DNA of 64,000 nucleotides from Limnochorda pilosa (GCF_001544015.1 NZ_AP014924.1:124001-188000); one strand, 5' to 3'. Shown: positions 17,385 to 25,202, numbered from the stretch's first letter. Notes: generated from the letters alone by a model not told the origin. Made by a program: numbers and translations.

Positions 17385-18533
17385 ATGCCCATGTCATCCC
17401 ATTCTGCTCCGGTCGTCCACCGATCCTCGGCGCCCCCGGGCGCGCCTCGCGGAGGCACCGTGCCGCAGGCCGAGGCTACGGGCGGCCATCCGGGCCGGCC
17501 GGCCTGGGACCTGGGGACCCGCCCGGTCATCGTCATCTGGGAGGTCACCCACGCCTGCGCCCTGGCGTGCGTCCACTGCCGCGCCGCAGCCGACCCCCAC
17601 CGCCACCCCGAGGAGCTCACCACCCAGGAGGGGTACGCCCTCATCGACTCGGTGGCCCGACTGAACCCGGCCATCTTCGTCCTCAGCGGGGGCGACCCCC
17701 TCATGCGTGAGGACCTCTTCGACCTCATCGCCTACGCCCGCACCCGGGGCCTGCGCGTGGCCGCCGCGCCCACAGGGAGCGCGCGGGCCACGCCCGAGGC
17801 CATGCAGCGCTTCCGGGAGGCGGGGGTGAACACCCTCTCCTTCAGCCTCGACGGGCCCGACGCGGTGATCCACGACAGCTTCCGCCGGGTGCGGGGCACC
17901 TTCGACCGGACCGTGAAGGCCATCGAGGCCGCCCGGGAGCTGGGCATCCCCTTCCAGATCAACACCACCGTCACCCGCGCCACCCGGCCCCACCTGGACC
18001 GGCTGCGCGAGCAGGTCCAGATCCTGGGCGCCGTCCAGTGGGACCTCTTCATCCTGGTGCCCACGGGCCGCGGCGAGAGCCTGGAGCCGCTTTCCCCGCC
18101 GGAGTACGAGGCTTTCCTCGGGTGGCTGGCCGGCGTCGCCGAGGGCGCGCCCTTCCGGGTGAAGACCACCGAGGGTCCCCAGTTCCGGCGGATGCAGGCG
18201 GTCCTCCGGGGCGAGCCGCCCGAGCGGTTGCGGCCAGGCGTCAACGCGGGCAAGGGGTACGTCTTCGTCTCCAACCGGGGAAAGGTCTTTCCCAGCGGCT
18301 TCCTTCCGCTGGAGGTGGGCGACGTGCGGGCGACGCCCCTGGACCGCATCTATCGAGAGAACCCCGTTCTCCACCAGCTCCGGGACGCCTCGCTCCTCAA
18401 GGGGCGCTGCGGCCAGTGCCCCTTCGACCAGGTGTGCGGCGGCTCCCGCTCCCGGGCGTACGCCGCCACGGGCGACTACCTGGCCGAGGACCCGCTCTGC
18501 GGGTTCGACCCGGCACAGGTCCGCACAGCGTAA
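17385..18533 (+). CDS. Radical SAM/SPASM enzyme (AhbD/NirJ-like group)
   Basis: 382 residues. The radical SAM cluster motif CALACVHC follows VIWEVTHA, with the SAM-binding LSGGDPLMRED downstream. The C-terminus holds a SPASM-type Cys cluster (GRCGQCPFDQVCGGSR, then a final Cys in DPLCGFD) for extra Fe-S clusters. Relatives process haem precursors (AhbC/AhbD, NirJ) or peptides. No peptide precursor or haem gene is adjacent, so substrate is unknown. The ATG at 17385 has GGGGAGG 5 bases upstream. The next gene region downstream is a lower-GC island. Confidence 0.8.
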   Translation: MPMSSHSAPVVHRSSAPPGAPRGGTVPQAEATGGHPGRPAWDLGTRPVIVIWEVTHACALACVHCRAAADPHRHPEELTTQEGYALIDSVARLNPAIFVLSGGDPLMREDLFDLIAYARTRGLRVAAAPTGSARATPEAMQRFREAGVNTLSFSLDGPDAVIHDSFRRVRGTFDRTVKAIEAARELGIPFQINTTVTRATRPHLDRLREQVQILGAVQWDLFILVPTGRGESLEPLSPPEYEAFLGWLAGVAEGAPFRVKTTEGPQFRRMQAVLRGEPPERLRPGVNAGKGYVFVSNRGKVFPSGFLPLEVGDVRATPLDRIYRENPVLHQLRDASLLKGRCGQCPFDQVCGGSRSRAYAATGDYLAEDPLCGFDPAQVRTA

Positions 18534-18541
18534 GAGCTTCG

Positions 18542-18808
18542 TCATGAGGGTGCTGTCCGACCATGACACTCATTCGTGTGCCGGGCGATCCTAGAAAGCC
18601 ATAGACTCGCCGGCGAACTGCCCAGCGCAGTGAGCCTGATCGGCTCTCGCACACCCAGGAACTCGCCCAGGCTGCCACCTACGGCCGCACCGATAGGTAC
18701 GGTCATCCACGTGCTCGCCCGCATGGTGGCGCTGACGCGGCCAAGCAGGTGAGGGGGAGTGCCGGTCTGCCAGAGACTCACCTGACTCACCGAGCTCTCC
18801 GGATCCAA
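18542..18808 (-). pseudogene. C-terminal remnant of an MFS efflux transporter
   Basis: The open frame has no N-terminal half. It matches the loop and helix pattern of MFS drug exporters near transmembrane helix 10-11: TPPHLLGRVSATMRAS followed by TVPIGAAVGGSLGEFLGVRE. Only about 65 of the expected 400-plus residues remain. No continuation was found in other frames upstream. The protein is therefore not functional; it marks the edge of the island. The rest of the 350-base gap (18534-18884) shows nothing else. Confidence 0.6.
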
Positions 18809-18884
18809 AGCCGGCTCTTTCAGCGGGCCCTAAGCCCTGCGGCCAGAAGCGGCGCCAGCCTGTGGCTACGGGCACCCCGCCACA

Positions 18885-19490
18885 TCAGCTGACCATGCTG
18901 ACTATCGCCACGACCGCCGGCAGAGCCGCTGTCGCGATGAGTGCCTTAACCAGCGGTACTCGCGCTCCGACTGAAAGCAGGATTATGGTTAGAAACGCGC
19001 CGAGCGCCAAACTTCCTTGCAACGCAGAACGGAGCACGACACCGTAGTGCAGTTGCGCGTCAACTATTCCGTAGGCGCTTGCCAGGCGCTCAAGAGGAAG
19101 GTTTTCCGCTGACGCACGCAGTACCGGGGCTATCTTGGGCTGCACGAGAACGCGGGTTAGGACAGCCGCCATGAGTGCCACGGGCGCCAATCCCACGCCT
19201 GTGGCTCCGAAAACCCGAGCAAGGTTAACCTGTTCAGCAAGCGCGCGCAGGAGCATGGCCGCCGCCAATGACCATACTACCCACCCACCCACAACGACTC
19301 CCGTATCCATTACGAGTTGTATCACGGCCGACAACCCACTGAATGGGTCAGCCACACCCCTACCCGCGAGGACGTGCTCCGCGACGAGGAGTGCCGCACT
19401 GCGTAGCCCAGCCAAAGAAGCCATGTAGAAGCCGGAAAGTTCAAGGACCGCATGGGGCAGTAGATGCGTCATGACCACATTGGGTCCCAT
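18885..19490 (-). CDS. Multipass membrane protein with SpoIIM/DUF95- or Yip1-like segments
   Basis: About 201 residues, almost wholly hydrophobic, with some five predicted membrane segments. LLPHAVLELSGFYMASLAGL resembles the PHGxLELPA signature of the SpoIIM/DUF95 family. Members of that family are found beside circular-bacteriocin precursors, where they take part in secretion, maturation or immunity. The later GGWVVWSLAAAMLLRALAEQ segment is more Yip1-like. The protein lacks the first two helices of typical SpoIIM. ATG at 19490 overlaps the end of the peptidase gene by 50 bases; ATG at 19472 is the alternative. Last gene of the cassette. Confidence 0.6.
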   Translation of the reverse strand: MGPNVVMTHLLPHAVLELSGFYMASLAGLRSAALLVAEHVLAGRGVADPFSGLSAVIQLVMDTGVVVGGWVVWSLAAAMLLRALAEQVNLARVFGATGVGLAPVALMAAVLTRVLVQPKIAPVLRASAENLPLERLASAYGIVDAQLHYGVVLRSALQGSLALGAFLTIILLSVGARVPLVKALIATAALPAVVAIVSMVS

Positions 19491-20997
19491 CACACTCCCA
19501 ACCCAGAGCGCGGCAGCGCTCTCGCACGCTTGGGTGAAGACGCAACATCGATACATTCTCAACCTCGCCGTTGCGCGCATCGATTTCCCGAAGAGCTGCT
19601 GCCACTTCGTGGGCGCTTGCTCTTTCTGCCGCGAAGGCATCGGCCTCAAGCTCGTAGCGGCGTGATAGTGCTGGGAATCCAAGGAAAGCCGCAACATATG
19701 CTACTACAACTACCACTACCACGCCTGGTTCGGGAATTCTATCCCGCAAAACCATGATCAGAATGGCGGCCGCACTTGCCAGCACGAAGCTCCAACCCAG
19801 CATGCGCCATCCGTGTCGCCTCTCTATGTGTCCAATCTCGTGAAGGTAGACCGCCAGGCGTTGTTTTTCTCCTAACTCATCGACCAAGTCGCTGGTAACG
19901 AAGACCTGTGGTCGGATCAATCCGACCGCAACCGCGTTGAGCGTCCCTGTACCCTCTATGACCCATGGTCGTACCCATGCTCGACCGTGGGAGGTTCTGT
20001 TCGTTGCATCGTGCCAGGCAGGATCTTCGTACTCAACGGCCCCAAGTGCTCTCCTGACGAATCCAGGTAGAACCAGTGTCGAAAGGAGATGGAGAAAGGA
20101 AAGGCTGGTGGGGAACAACAGGGGAGCATGCTGGAGGACATCTATGACAAGATCGGGGACCGCAATGAACGCAAGAGTCACTGCAAGGGGTCCAACGAGT
20201 GCGGTCATATTCTGCGCAAAGTGAAGAAGTCCGAGAACACGGGGCTTGGCCGAAGAACGAGTCCTTCGCCGTACCGAAACCACGACGACCAGGAGGGCCC
20301 CCTGTGCTAGCGCGAAGTCGAGTACGAAGAACCCCAGAACTACGACGCCAAGCCCTAAAGCGTATCGCATCGTTTGAAGCGGTCCGAGGAAGAGTCTCAC
20401 GTGGAGCGCGCCCCACAGAGCCATGAAAGCTGCCGACGCTATGAGCGCCGAACGCTCCGCCCTAGCCGGGGGAAAGGACTTCACGATAAGCGCTGTTGCT
20501 GCCAGATACGCAATCAGTACGGCAACGAAGGGCAGAAAGTGCCGTACAAAGTATGATGTTTCCGGCAGGACAGCCCGGAGTGTCTGTCCTGGTTTCAATT
20601 CAACGCAACCACGGACCGCGCGATCCGTTGGTACGTGCAGAGCAATGTCGCGCGGAGCGCAGACCCGCAAGGGGCGACCCAACTCGGCCGCCAGGATGGC
20701 GGCGGCTGATACAGCATCCGTGCCCCGAACGAGGAGAGTGGACCGCTCCCCCGATTTCTGGCGGTGAACCCGCCACTCGTAGACCTGAGCGACGCCCTCG
20801 ACTCTGACCACGAGATCGTGTGGAATCACCACTCTCAATTCGTTCGGGTAAACAAGATTGGCTTCTGGGATTGAAGTGGCAGCCCGAGCGGTGAAGAATC
20901 CAAGGGCAAGGGCGGTATACAGAGCGAATAGAAGGATGGCTGCCTCATTTCGACAGAGACTCGGGCGCCTTTCGTGAGTCCCGCTCGGGCTCCGCAC
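19441..20997 (-). CDS. Multipass membrane zinc peptidase (M48/M56-like)
   Basis: 518 residues. An N-terminal anchor (about 19-40) is followed by a roughly 100-residue extracytoplasmic domain with two Cys (about residues 114 and 132), then five membrane segments, then the catalytic region VYLHEIGHIERRHGW (HExxH) with the third ligand in RRYELEADAFAAE, two further helices and the family-typical LRLHPSVRERCRAL. Start GTG at 20997 has GAGGGGG 6 bases upstream, 39 bases after the small-peptide gene. Position suggests it cleaves or matures the peptide; other possibilities are a BlaR1-type sensor protease or an immunity factor. Low-GC codon use sets it apart from chromosomal neighbours. Confidence 0.72.
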   Translation of the reverse strand: MRSPSGTHERRPSLCRNEAAILLFALYTALALGFFTARAATSIPEANLVYPNELRVVIPHDLVVRVEGVAQVYEWRVHRQKSGERSTLLVRGTDAVSAAAILAAELGRPLRVCAPRDIALHVPTDRAVRGCVELKPGQTLRAVLPETSYFVRHFLPFVAVLIAYLAATALIVKSFPPARAERSALIASAAFMALWGALHVRLFLGPLQTMRYALGLGVVVLGFFVLDFALAQGALLVVVVSVRRRTRSSAKPRVLGLLHFAQNMTALVGPLAVTLAFIAVPDLVIDVLQHAPLLFPTSLSFLHLLSTLVLPGFVRRALGAVEYEDPAWHDATNRTSHGRAWVRPWVIEGTGTLNAVAVGLIRPQVFVTSDLVDELGEKQRLAVYLHEIGHIERRHGWRMLGWSFVLASAAAILIMVLRDRIPEPGVVVVVVVAYVAAFLGFPALSRRYELEADAFAAERASAHEVAAALREIDARNGEVENVSMLRLHPSVRERCRALGWECDGTQCGHDASTAPCGP

Positions 20998-21036
20998 TTC
21001 GATCCCCCTCGTCCAGAGTCATAAGCCAGGTCTCGA

Positions 21037-21300
21037 CTACAACCCAGTGGCGAGGCCGGCTAGCGCGCCCCAGGGCCCACCGTAGACGAAGCCCCAGGCG
21101 GCGCCTTGGATCGTGGAATGAAGTGCTCCGACGGCCCCCACAGCTCCAGCAGCCACCGGGCCTGCCCCGGCAGTCGCGACACCGATTGCAGCCCAGAACG
21201 CGCCAAGCGCACTGGGAGCGATCAGCAGCGCACTGAGCATCAAGGCGAGCCACAGAGCCAGCACGTAGTTGCGTTCTCGGTGAACCAACACCGCTCTCAT
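21037..21300 (-). CDS. Small glycine-zipper peptide, candidate bacteriocin precursor
   Basis: 87 residues. A basic N-terminus (RAVLVHRERN) and hydrophobic segment to about residue 33 (ALMLSALLIAPSALG) look like a leader or signal peptide. The remaining ~54 residues contain no Lys, Arg, Asp or Glu at all, and are rich in Gly, Ala and Trp: AGAGPVAAGAVGAVGALH and VYGGPWGALAGLATGL. Such small-residue zippers occur in class II and circular bacteriocins and in membrane-inserting glycine-zipper proteins. ATG with GGAGGAGGG 9 bases upstream, and a good promoter in front. First gene of the minus-strand cassette with a membrane peptidase and a SpoIIM-like protein. Function is inference. Confidence 0.65.
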   Translation of the reverse strand: MRAVLVHRERNYVLALWLALMLSALLIAPSALGAFWAAIGVATAGAGPVAAGAVGAVGALHSTIQGAAWGFVYGGPWGALAGLATGL

Positions 21301-21358
21301 GTGGGTTTCCCTCCTCCCTGTCTATGGAGCTCCCGCTGAAGAGGCGAGGTCATGTCTC

Positions 21359-21387
21359 ATTCTCCATTGGATGGTATCTACCGTCAA
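21359..21387 (-). promoter_or_regulatory. Promoter of the small-peptide cassette
   Basis: The minus strand reads TTGACG, 17 bases, GAGAAT. The predicted start is about 50 bases before the peptide ATG. Confidence 0.5.
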
Positions 21388-21399
21388 CGCAAGCGGTAG
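21378..21399. promoter_or_regulatory. Inverted repeat over the cassette -35 element
   Basis: CTACCG and CGGTAG, 10 bases apart, overlap the TTGACG hexamer, a position suited to a repressor operator. A second short repeat, TCCATTGG, occurs at 21363-21370 and 21423-21430. Confidence 0.35.
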
Positions 21400-21402
21400 T
21401 CC

Positions 21403-21710
21403 TTAGCGACAGGACCGCATCTTCCATTGGCTGCCATACGTGAGGACCCCGGCGCTACGCAGGATCGGTCCGTCATGCGTCAGATTGCTCGTGCTAGAGC
21501 CCAAGTTCTGGATTCGGCCCCAGGCAGCGCTCTCGACAAAGCCCCCTGAGCCACTTGCACCCGACGTCTGTATGCAGAGGCGGCGTCGGGGTAGTGGAGA
21601 GCGTGTCCGCGAGCCGTTGGAGGTACAGGGTGTGATGGCGCGATTGAATGGGCCCTCCCACCTGGTGTAGGAGAAGACGGGCCCCGGGAGGCGGTGAGCC
21701 TCACCCGAGT
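21403..21710 (-). pseudogene. Possible broken gene for a small secreted protein
   Basis: The last ~90 codons of an open frame ending at 21403 read like real protein: YTRWEGPFNRAITP, ASGSGGFVESAAWGRIQNLG, and a C-terminus YGSQWKMRSCR, with three Cys in all. The upstream part of the same frame looks non-coding. A hydrophobic signal-like stretch (FVLLVTLARAAATR) sits in another frame just upstream, suggesting a frameshift or decay. No start codon with a ribosome site fits. The rest of 21301-22025 holds the cassette and folP promoters and nothing else I can identify. Confidence 0.35.
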
Positions 21711-21936
21711 CGCGGCGGCTCGGGCGAGCGTGACCAGGAGCACGAAACGCTGGCAGTGCCCCGAATGTCGGACGCGGCAGCCTCTCCACGAGCTGACGAA
21801 GGCCAACCGATCCGCGCTTGCGGAGCAATGTGGGGTACAGCCAGGCCGTTCCTCCGGGCGCAGCCCACCACTTCGCCACCAGCCCCTCCTGATTGCCCTG
21901 GGCCCATCCTGACGCGTCGGCCCCTGGGTCTTCCCG

Positions 21937-21945
21937 TGCTATAAT
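21937..21945 (+). promoter_or_regulatory. Extended -10 promoter for folP
   Basis: TGCTATAAT, a perfect extended -10, with no clear -35. The predicted start is near 21952, about 75 bases before the folP GTG. It sits at the right-hand edge of the lower-GC island. Confidence 0.5.
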
Positions 21946-22025
21946 GGAGCGTACCTTGCGTGGTCCGAGGCCGCGGGGCGTCTCCGTGGGAAGGCTTCCC
22001 GGACCGACGGTGGGGGGAGCGGAGC

Positions 22026-23333
22026 GTGGCGCGGTCCGGGCCCTGGATGCCCATGGAAACCAATATCCAGGCGTGGCTCATCGACGCCGGCGGCGTCTCG
22101 GAGGCGTTCGGGAGCCGTGGCAGAGCCGGGGAGACCCCGCCCCGGCCTGGCCTGCGCGTGAAGGTGGCCGGGGCCTCTCTGGAGCGCCTTCAGGCCCTGG
22201 CCGAAGCGGCAGGCCCGCTTGGGATCGAGGTGCGGTGGGATTGGGGCGCCTCCGGGGGAACGCCTGGCGCCGAACGACCACCCGGACCGCTCCCGGTGCC
22301 GGAAGCCGCCCGCGTTCGGAACGAGCCTCCCGGTCGCTGGAGCCAGGATGCAGCCGACGGGCAGGGGCTGATGCTGGGGGGGTCCCAGGAGCAGCTTCAG
22401 GCCCTGGTGGAACGCTGGCAAGACCTGGACCCCCAGGCGGCGCTGGCCCTTGAGGCGGGCCTCAGGGCCGGGCTCTCCCGGCCCGAGCGCTTCCGGGCCC
22501 GAGGTACCGTTTACCCGCTGGCTCGCTTCCCCTACCTGCTGGGCATCCTCAACGTGACCACCGACTCCTTCTACTCCGGAGCCCGCCACTTCGGCACGGA
22601 CGCGGCCCTGCGCCGGGCGGAGCAGGTGGCCCGGGAGGGCGGCGACTGGATCGAGGTGGGCGGCGAGTCGGCCCGGGGCGGCACGCCCCTTTCGCCCGAG
22701 GCAGAGGCCGAGCGGGTGGCCCCGGTGGTGGCGGCCCTGCGGGCCCGCATCCCATTGCCCGTTGCGGTGGATACCTACAAGCCCCAGGTGGCCAGGGCCG
22801 CGGTGGAGGCAGGCGCCTCGCTCATCAACGACATCTCGGGTGGGGCCGACCCGGAGATGTTCCGGGTGGCCCGGGAGACGGGCGCGGCCCTGGTGCTCAT
22901 GCACCTGACGGCGCGGCCGAAGGAGGAGTACGAGGACCCCGGGTACCCCTCCACCCTGGACGCGGTCCGCTGGTTCCTGGGCGAGCGGCTGGCCCTGGCC
23001 CGGGAGGCGGGCGTGGAAGAGGAGCAGCTCCTGGTCGACCCCGGGCTCAACTTCGGCAAGCACCCCCGGCGGGACCTGGAGATCATGCGCTCGCTGAAGA
23101 GCTTTTCGGCGCTGGGTCGCCCCCTTTACCTCGCGACCTCCCGTAAGGACTACCTGAGGGACCTGCTCGGGCTGCCGCCCGAAGAGCTCCTGGAGGCCAC
23201 GGAGGCGGCCGTCGCCTTCGCGGTTCTCCAGGGCGTGCAGCTCTTCCGGGTGCACGACGTGGCAGCCGTGGCTCGGGTGCGCGCGGTCGCATGGGCCATC
23301 CACGAGGCAGTGGCCGCCGGGGCGCGGGGGTGA
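22026..23333 (+). CDS. folP: Dihydropteroate synthase with N-terminal extension
   Basis: Joins para-aminobenzoate to the pterin diphosphate in folate synthesis. 435 residues: an N-terminal domain of about 160 residues, then the DHPS barrel with [59 protein letters not shown] and RVHDV. The usual NVTPDSF has Thr for Pro. A longer N-terminal region is known in some clostridial FolP proteins; its role is unclear. GTG at 22026 chosen because GGGGGGAG lies 6 bases upstream; ATGs at 22047 and 22053 are alternatives. folE follows 71 bases later. Confidence 0.92.
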   Translation: MARSGPWMPMETNIQAWLIDAGGVSEAFGSRGRAGETPPRPGLRVKVAGASLERLQALAEAAGPLGIEVRWDWGASGGTPGAERPPGPLPVPEAARVRNEPPGRWSQDAADGQGLMLGGSQEQLQALVERWQDLDPQAALALEAGLRAGLSRPERFRARGTVYPLARFPYLLGILNVTTDSFYSGARHFGTDAALRRAEQVAREGGDWIEVGGESARGGTPLSPEAEAERVAPVVAALRARIPLPVAVDTYKPQVARAAVEAGASLINDISGGADPEMFRVARETGAALVLMHLTARPKEEYEDPGYPSTLDAVRWFLGERLALAREAGVEEEQLLVDPGLNFGKHPRRDLEIMRSLKSFSALGRPLYLATSRKDYLRDLLGLPPEELLEATEAAVAFAVLQGVQLFRVHDVAAVARVRAVAWAIHEAVAAGARG

Positions 23334-23404
23334 GCCGGCGGCAGGCCGGATGCGCATCGTCTGGGCAGGGGAACACCGGCAGCGGCAGCAGAGGAGGACG
23401 GTTC

Positions 23405-24019
23405 ATGCGCGTGGACGCGGAGCGGAACGGTACCACCCGGGTGCGGCCGGGAGTCGCCCTGGAAAGGATCGAGGCCGCGGTGCGGGAGATCATCGAGGCC
23501 ATCGGGGAGGACCCGGGGCGGGAAGGCCTGCAGGAGACCCCCCGCCGTATCGCGGAGATGTACGCGGAGCTCTTCTCCGGGCTCAGGGAGGACCCGGCCC
23601 GTCACCTGGCCGTCTCTTTCGAAGAAGGGCACGACGAGATGGTGATCGTGAAGGAGATCCCCTTCTACTCCATGTGCGAGCACCACTTCATGCCCTTTCA
23701 CGGCGCCGTGCACGTGGGCTACCTGCCCCGGGGCCGGGTGGTGGGCATCAGCAAGGTCGCCCGGGTGGTGGAGGACCTGGCCCGCCGGCCCCAGCTTCAG
23801 GAACGTCTCACGACCCAGGTGGCCGACACCCTCATGCAGGGGCTGGAACCCAGGGGCGTGGGGGTGGTCATCGAGGCGGAGCACACCTGCATGACGGCCA
23901 GAGGTGTGCGCAAGCCGGGCAGCCGCATCGTCACCTCGGCGACCCGCGGGCTCTTTCGCGAGAACATGGCCACCCGCCACGAGTTCCTCTCGCTGATCGG
24001 GCGGGGCCTGAAGGGCTAG
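23405..24019 (+). CDS. folE: GTP cyclohydrolase I
   Basis: First step of tetrahydrofolate synthesis, GTP to dihydroneopterin triphosphate. 204 residues with zinc ligands in [13 protein letters not shown] and [11 protein letters not shown], and the [16 protein letters not shown] segment typical of the type I enzyme. The ATG at 23405 is preceded by GAGGAGG. Pairs with folP upstream. Confidence 0.95.
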   Translation: MRVDAERNGTTRVRPGVALERIEAAVREIIEAIGEDPGREGLQETPRRIAEMYAELFSGLREDPARHLAVSFEEGHDEMVIVKEIPFYSMCEHHFMPFHGAVHVGYLPRGRVVGISKVARVVEDLARRPQLQERLTTQVADTLMQGLEPRGVGVVIEAEHTCMTARGVRKPGSRIVTSATRGLFRENMATRHEFLSLIGRGLKG

Positions 24020-24065
24020 TCCGGCCCGGGCCCCGGGTGAAAGGGCTTCGGGTCGATCCCGTCGC

Positions 24066-24094
24066 TTGACGGCCGCCGGAGCGGGCGCTATGCT
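24066..24094 (+). promoter_or_regulatory. Promoter of the regulator-selenoprotein operon
   Basis: TTGACG (24066-24071), 17-base spacer, TATGCT (24089-24094). The predicted start is near 24101, giving a very short leader before the ATG at 24116. Confidence 0.65.
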
Positions 24095-24115
24095 CAGGAG
24101 TGTACGGGGTGGGGT

Positions 24116-24484
24116 ATGAAGGCCCGCGGCGACGGTGCAGCGCCTGAGCCGGAGGGCGAGGAGGTGACTCGGTTGCCCCGAACGAGGGAGACCGCCCTGC
24201 CGGGCCTGAAGGTGGACGTGCAGGAGGGGCCCGATGAGGAACGGCTCGCCCCCCTGCTGGCGCGGATGCGGCGGATCGAGGGGCAGGCGCGCGGCATCCA
24301 GCGGATGCTCCAGGAAGGCCGCCCGTGCCACGAGGTGGTGATGCAACTCGCGGCCATGCGCGCGGCCCTGTCGAAGGTCGGGATGGCGCTGATCGCCGAC
24401 AATCTGGAGCGGTGCGTCTCCCAGGGGGATGACCCCCGTGCCACGCTGGACCAGGCGCGCGATCTGCTCATGAAGTTCAGTTGA
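24116..24484 (+). CDS. CsoR/CstR-family repressor with Cys-Asn-Cys sensing site
   Basis: A 122-residue DUF156 all-helical repressor: MRRIEGQARGIQRML, then EGRPCHEVVMQLAAM and IADNLERCV. Copper-sensing CsoR uses Cys-His-Cys; here the His position is Asn, as in the persulfide/polysulfide-sensing CstR branch. It therefore probably senses sulfur species or redox state rather than copper; this is inference from three positions. It probably represses its own operon, whose next gene starts 13 bases later. The N-terminal ~40 residues are extra; GTG at 24164 (GGAGGG upstream) would give a length closer to the family's. Confidence 0.82.
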   Translation: MKARGDGAAPEPEGEEVTRLPRTRETALPGLKVDVQEGPDEERLAPLLARMRRIEGQARGIQRMLQEGRPCHEVVMQLAAMRAALSKVGMALIADNLERCVSQGDDPRATLDQARDLLMKFS

Positions 24485-24497
24485 AGGGGGAAGCCTG

Positions 24498-25190
24498 TTG
24501 GCCCTGTTGCAGGAACGGGACCGTCAGTACGTCCAGACCTTCTTCAAGGAGCGCTTGGAGCGGCCGGTGAAGATGCTGGCCTTCGGCCAGCGCCCCACGA
24601 AGCTGGAAGTGCCCGGCGTCCGCCGGAACCCGCTCATGGAGCAGACCCTCGAGCTGGTGGAAGAGGTGGGGCAGCTCTCCGACCTCCTGGAGACGACCGT
24701 GGCCTACGCCGGCGAGAACGAAGATCTCTTCGACCAGTGGAACGTCCCCAAGGACCGGCTCCCGGCCCTTGTCCTGCTGCCCGAGGACGGCGTCGACCGG
24801 GGCGTCTGGTTCTTCGGCGCGCCGGCCGGGTACGAGTTCCGCACCCTCATGGAGGATCTGGCCGACCTCTCCAGCGGCGCCACCTCGCTCAGCCAGGAGA
24901 GCCGCAGCAAACTCCAGGCCCTGGCCGATCCCGTCTACATCCAGGTCTTCGTTACACCGACCTGACCGTACTGTCCCCAGGCGGTCCGCCTGGCACATCA
25001 GTTCGCGATGGAGAGCGAGAAGGTCCGGTCGGTGATGATCGAGGCGAGCGAGTTCCCGGAGCTCTCGCGGCGCTACGGCGTCTACGGCGTGCCCAAGACC
25101 ATCATCAACGAGACCGAAGAGGTGGAGGGGGCCGTCCCGGAGTCCGTCTTCCTCGAGGCGGTGCTTCGGGCCACGAACGGCAAGGCGTGA
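24498..25190 (+). CDS. Predicted selenoprotein: PDO-type thiol-disulfide oxidoreductase with Sec-Pro-Tyr-Cys site
   Basis: One frame encodes a 230-residue protein like the two-thioredoxin-fold protein disulfide oxidoreductases, broken only by TGA at codon 156. Reading through gives VFVTPT-Sec-PYCPQAVRLAHQF, so Sec replaces the first Cys of the CPYC redox motif. The frame continues with YGVYGVPKTIINET, the cis-Pro loop of the family, and stops at 25188-25190. The N-terminal thioredoxin domain (1-125) has no Cys. A hairpin 11 bases after the UGA fits a bacterial SECIS. TTG start with GAAGGGGGAA upstream. Co-transcribed with the CstR-like regulator. The alternative is a point mutation in an ordinary Cys codon. 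Confidence 0.8.
24963..24993 (+). promoter_or_regulatory. Sec UGA codon and SECIS-like hairpin
   Basis: UGA at 24963-24965 is followed by 11 bases and then a perfect 7-bp hairpin, CCAGGCG (24977-24983), loop GUC, CGCCUGG (24987-24993). The 17-base hairpin at 11 bases from the UGA has the same dimensions as the SelB-binding upper stem-loop of E. coli fdhF, whose loop also carries GU. The hairpin lies inside the coding region, as bacterial SECIS elements do. Confidence 0.72.
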
Positions 25191-25202
25191 GGAGGCGGGG
25201 GC

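Larger units (their letters stand above)
18534..21935. other. Lower-GC island with decayed and foreign-looking genes
   Basis: Base composition changes abruptly. Counted samples give 34 of 60 G+C at 19441-19500 and 34 of 60 at 20101-20160, against 48 of 60 at 22681-22740 just outside. The region holds an MFS transporter fragment, a three-gene minus-strand cassette and a possibly broken secreted-protein frame. No integrase, transposase, tRNA or flanking direct repeat was found, so the mode of acquisition is unknown. Confidence 0.65.

Noticed and set aside
21037-21300. Double-glycine-leader class II bacteriocin
   Set aside because: No GG cleavage site precedes the core, and no bacteriocin ABC transporter with a C39 peptidase is present; the leader looks like a signal or anchor instead.
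18534-21935. Prophage or insertion sequence
   Set aside because: No integrase, transposase, phage structural gene or terminal repeat was seen; the genes are membrane and peptidase proteins.
24498-24965. A separate short thioredoxin-like gene ending at 24965 and another starting at 25008
   Set aside because: Both lie in the same frame and are split only by the UGA in the CxxC motif; one protein with Sec explains all the sequence.
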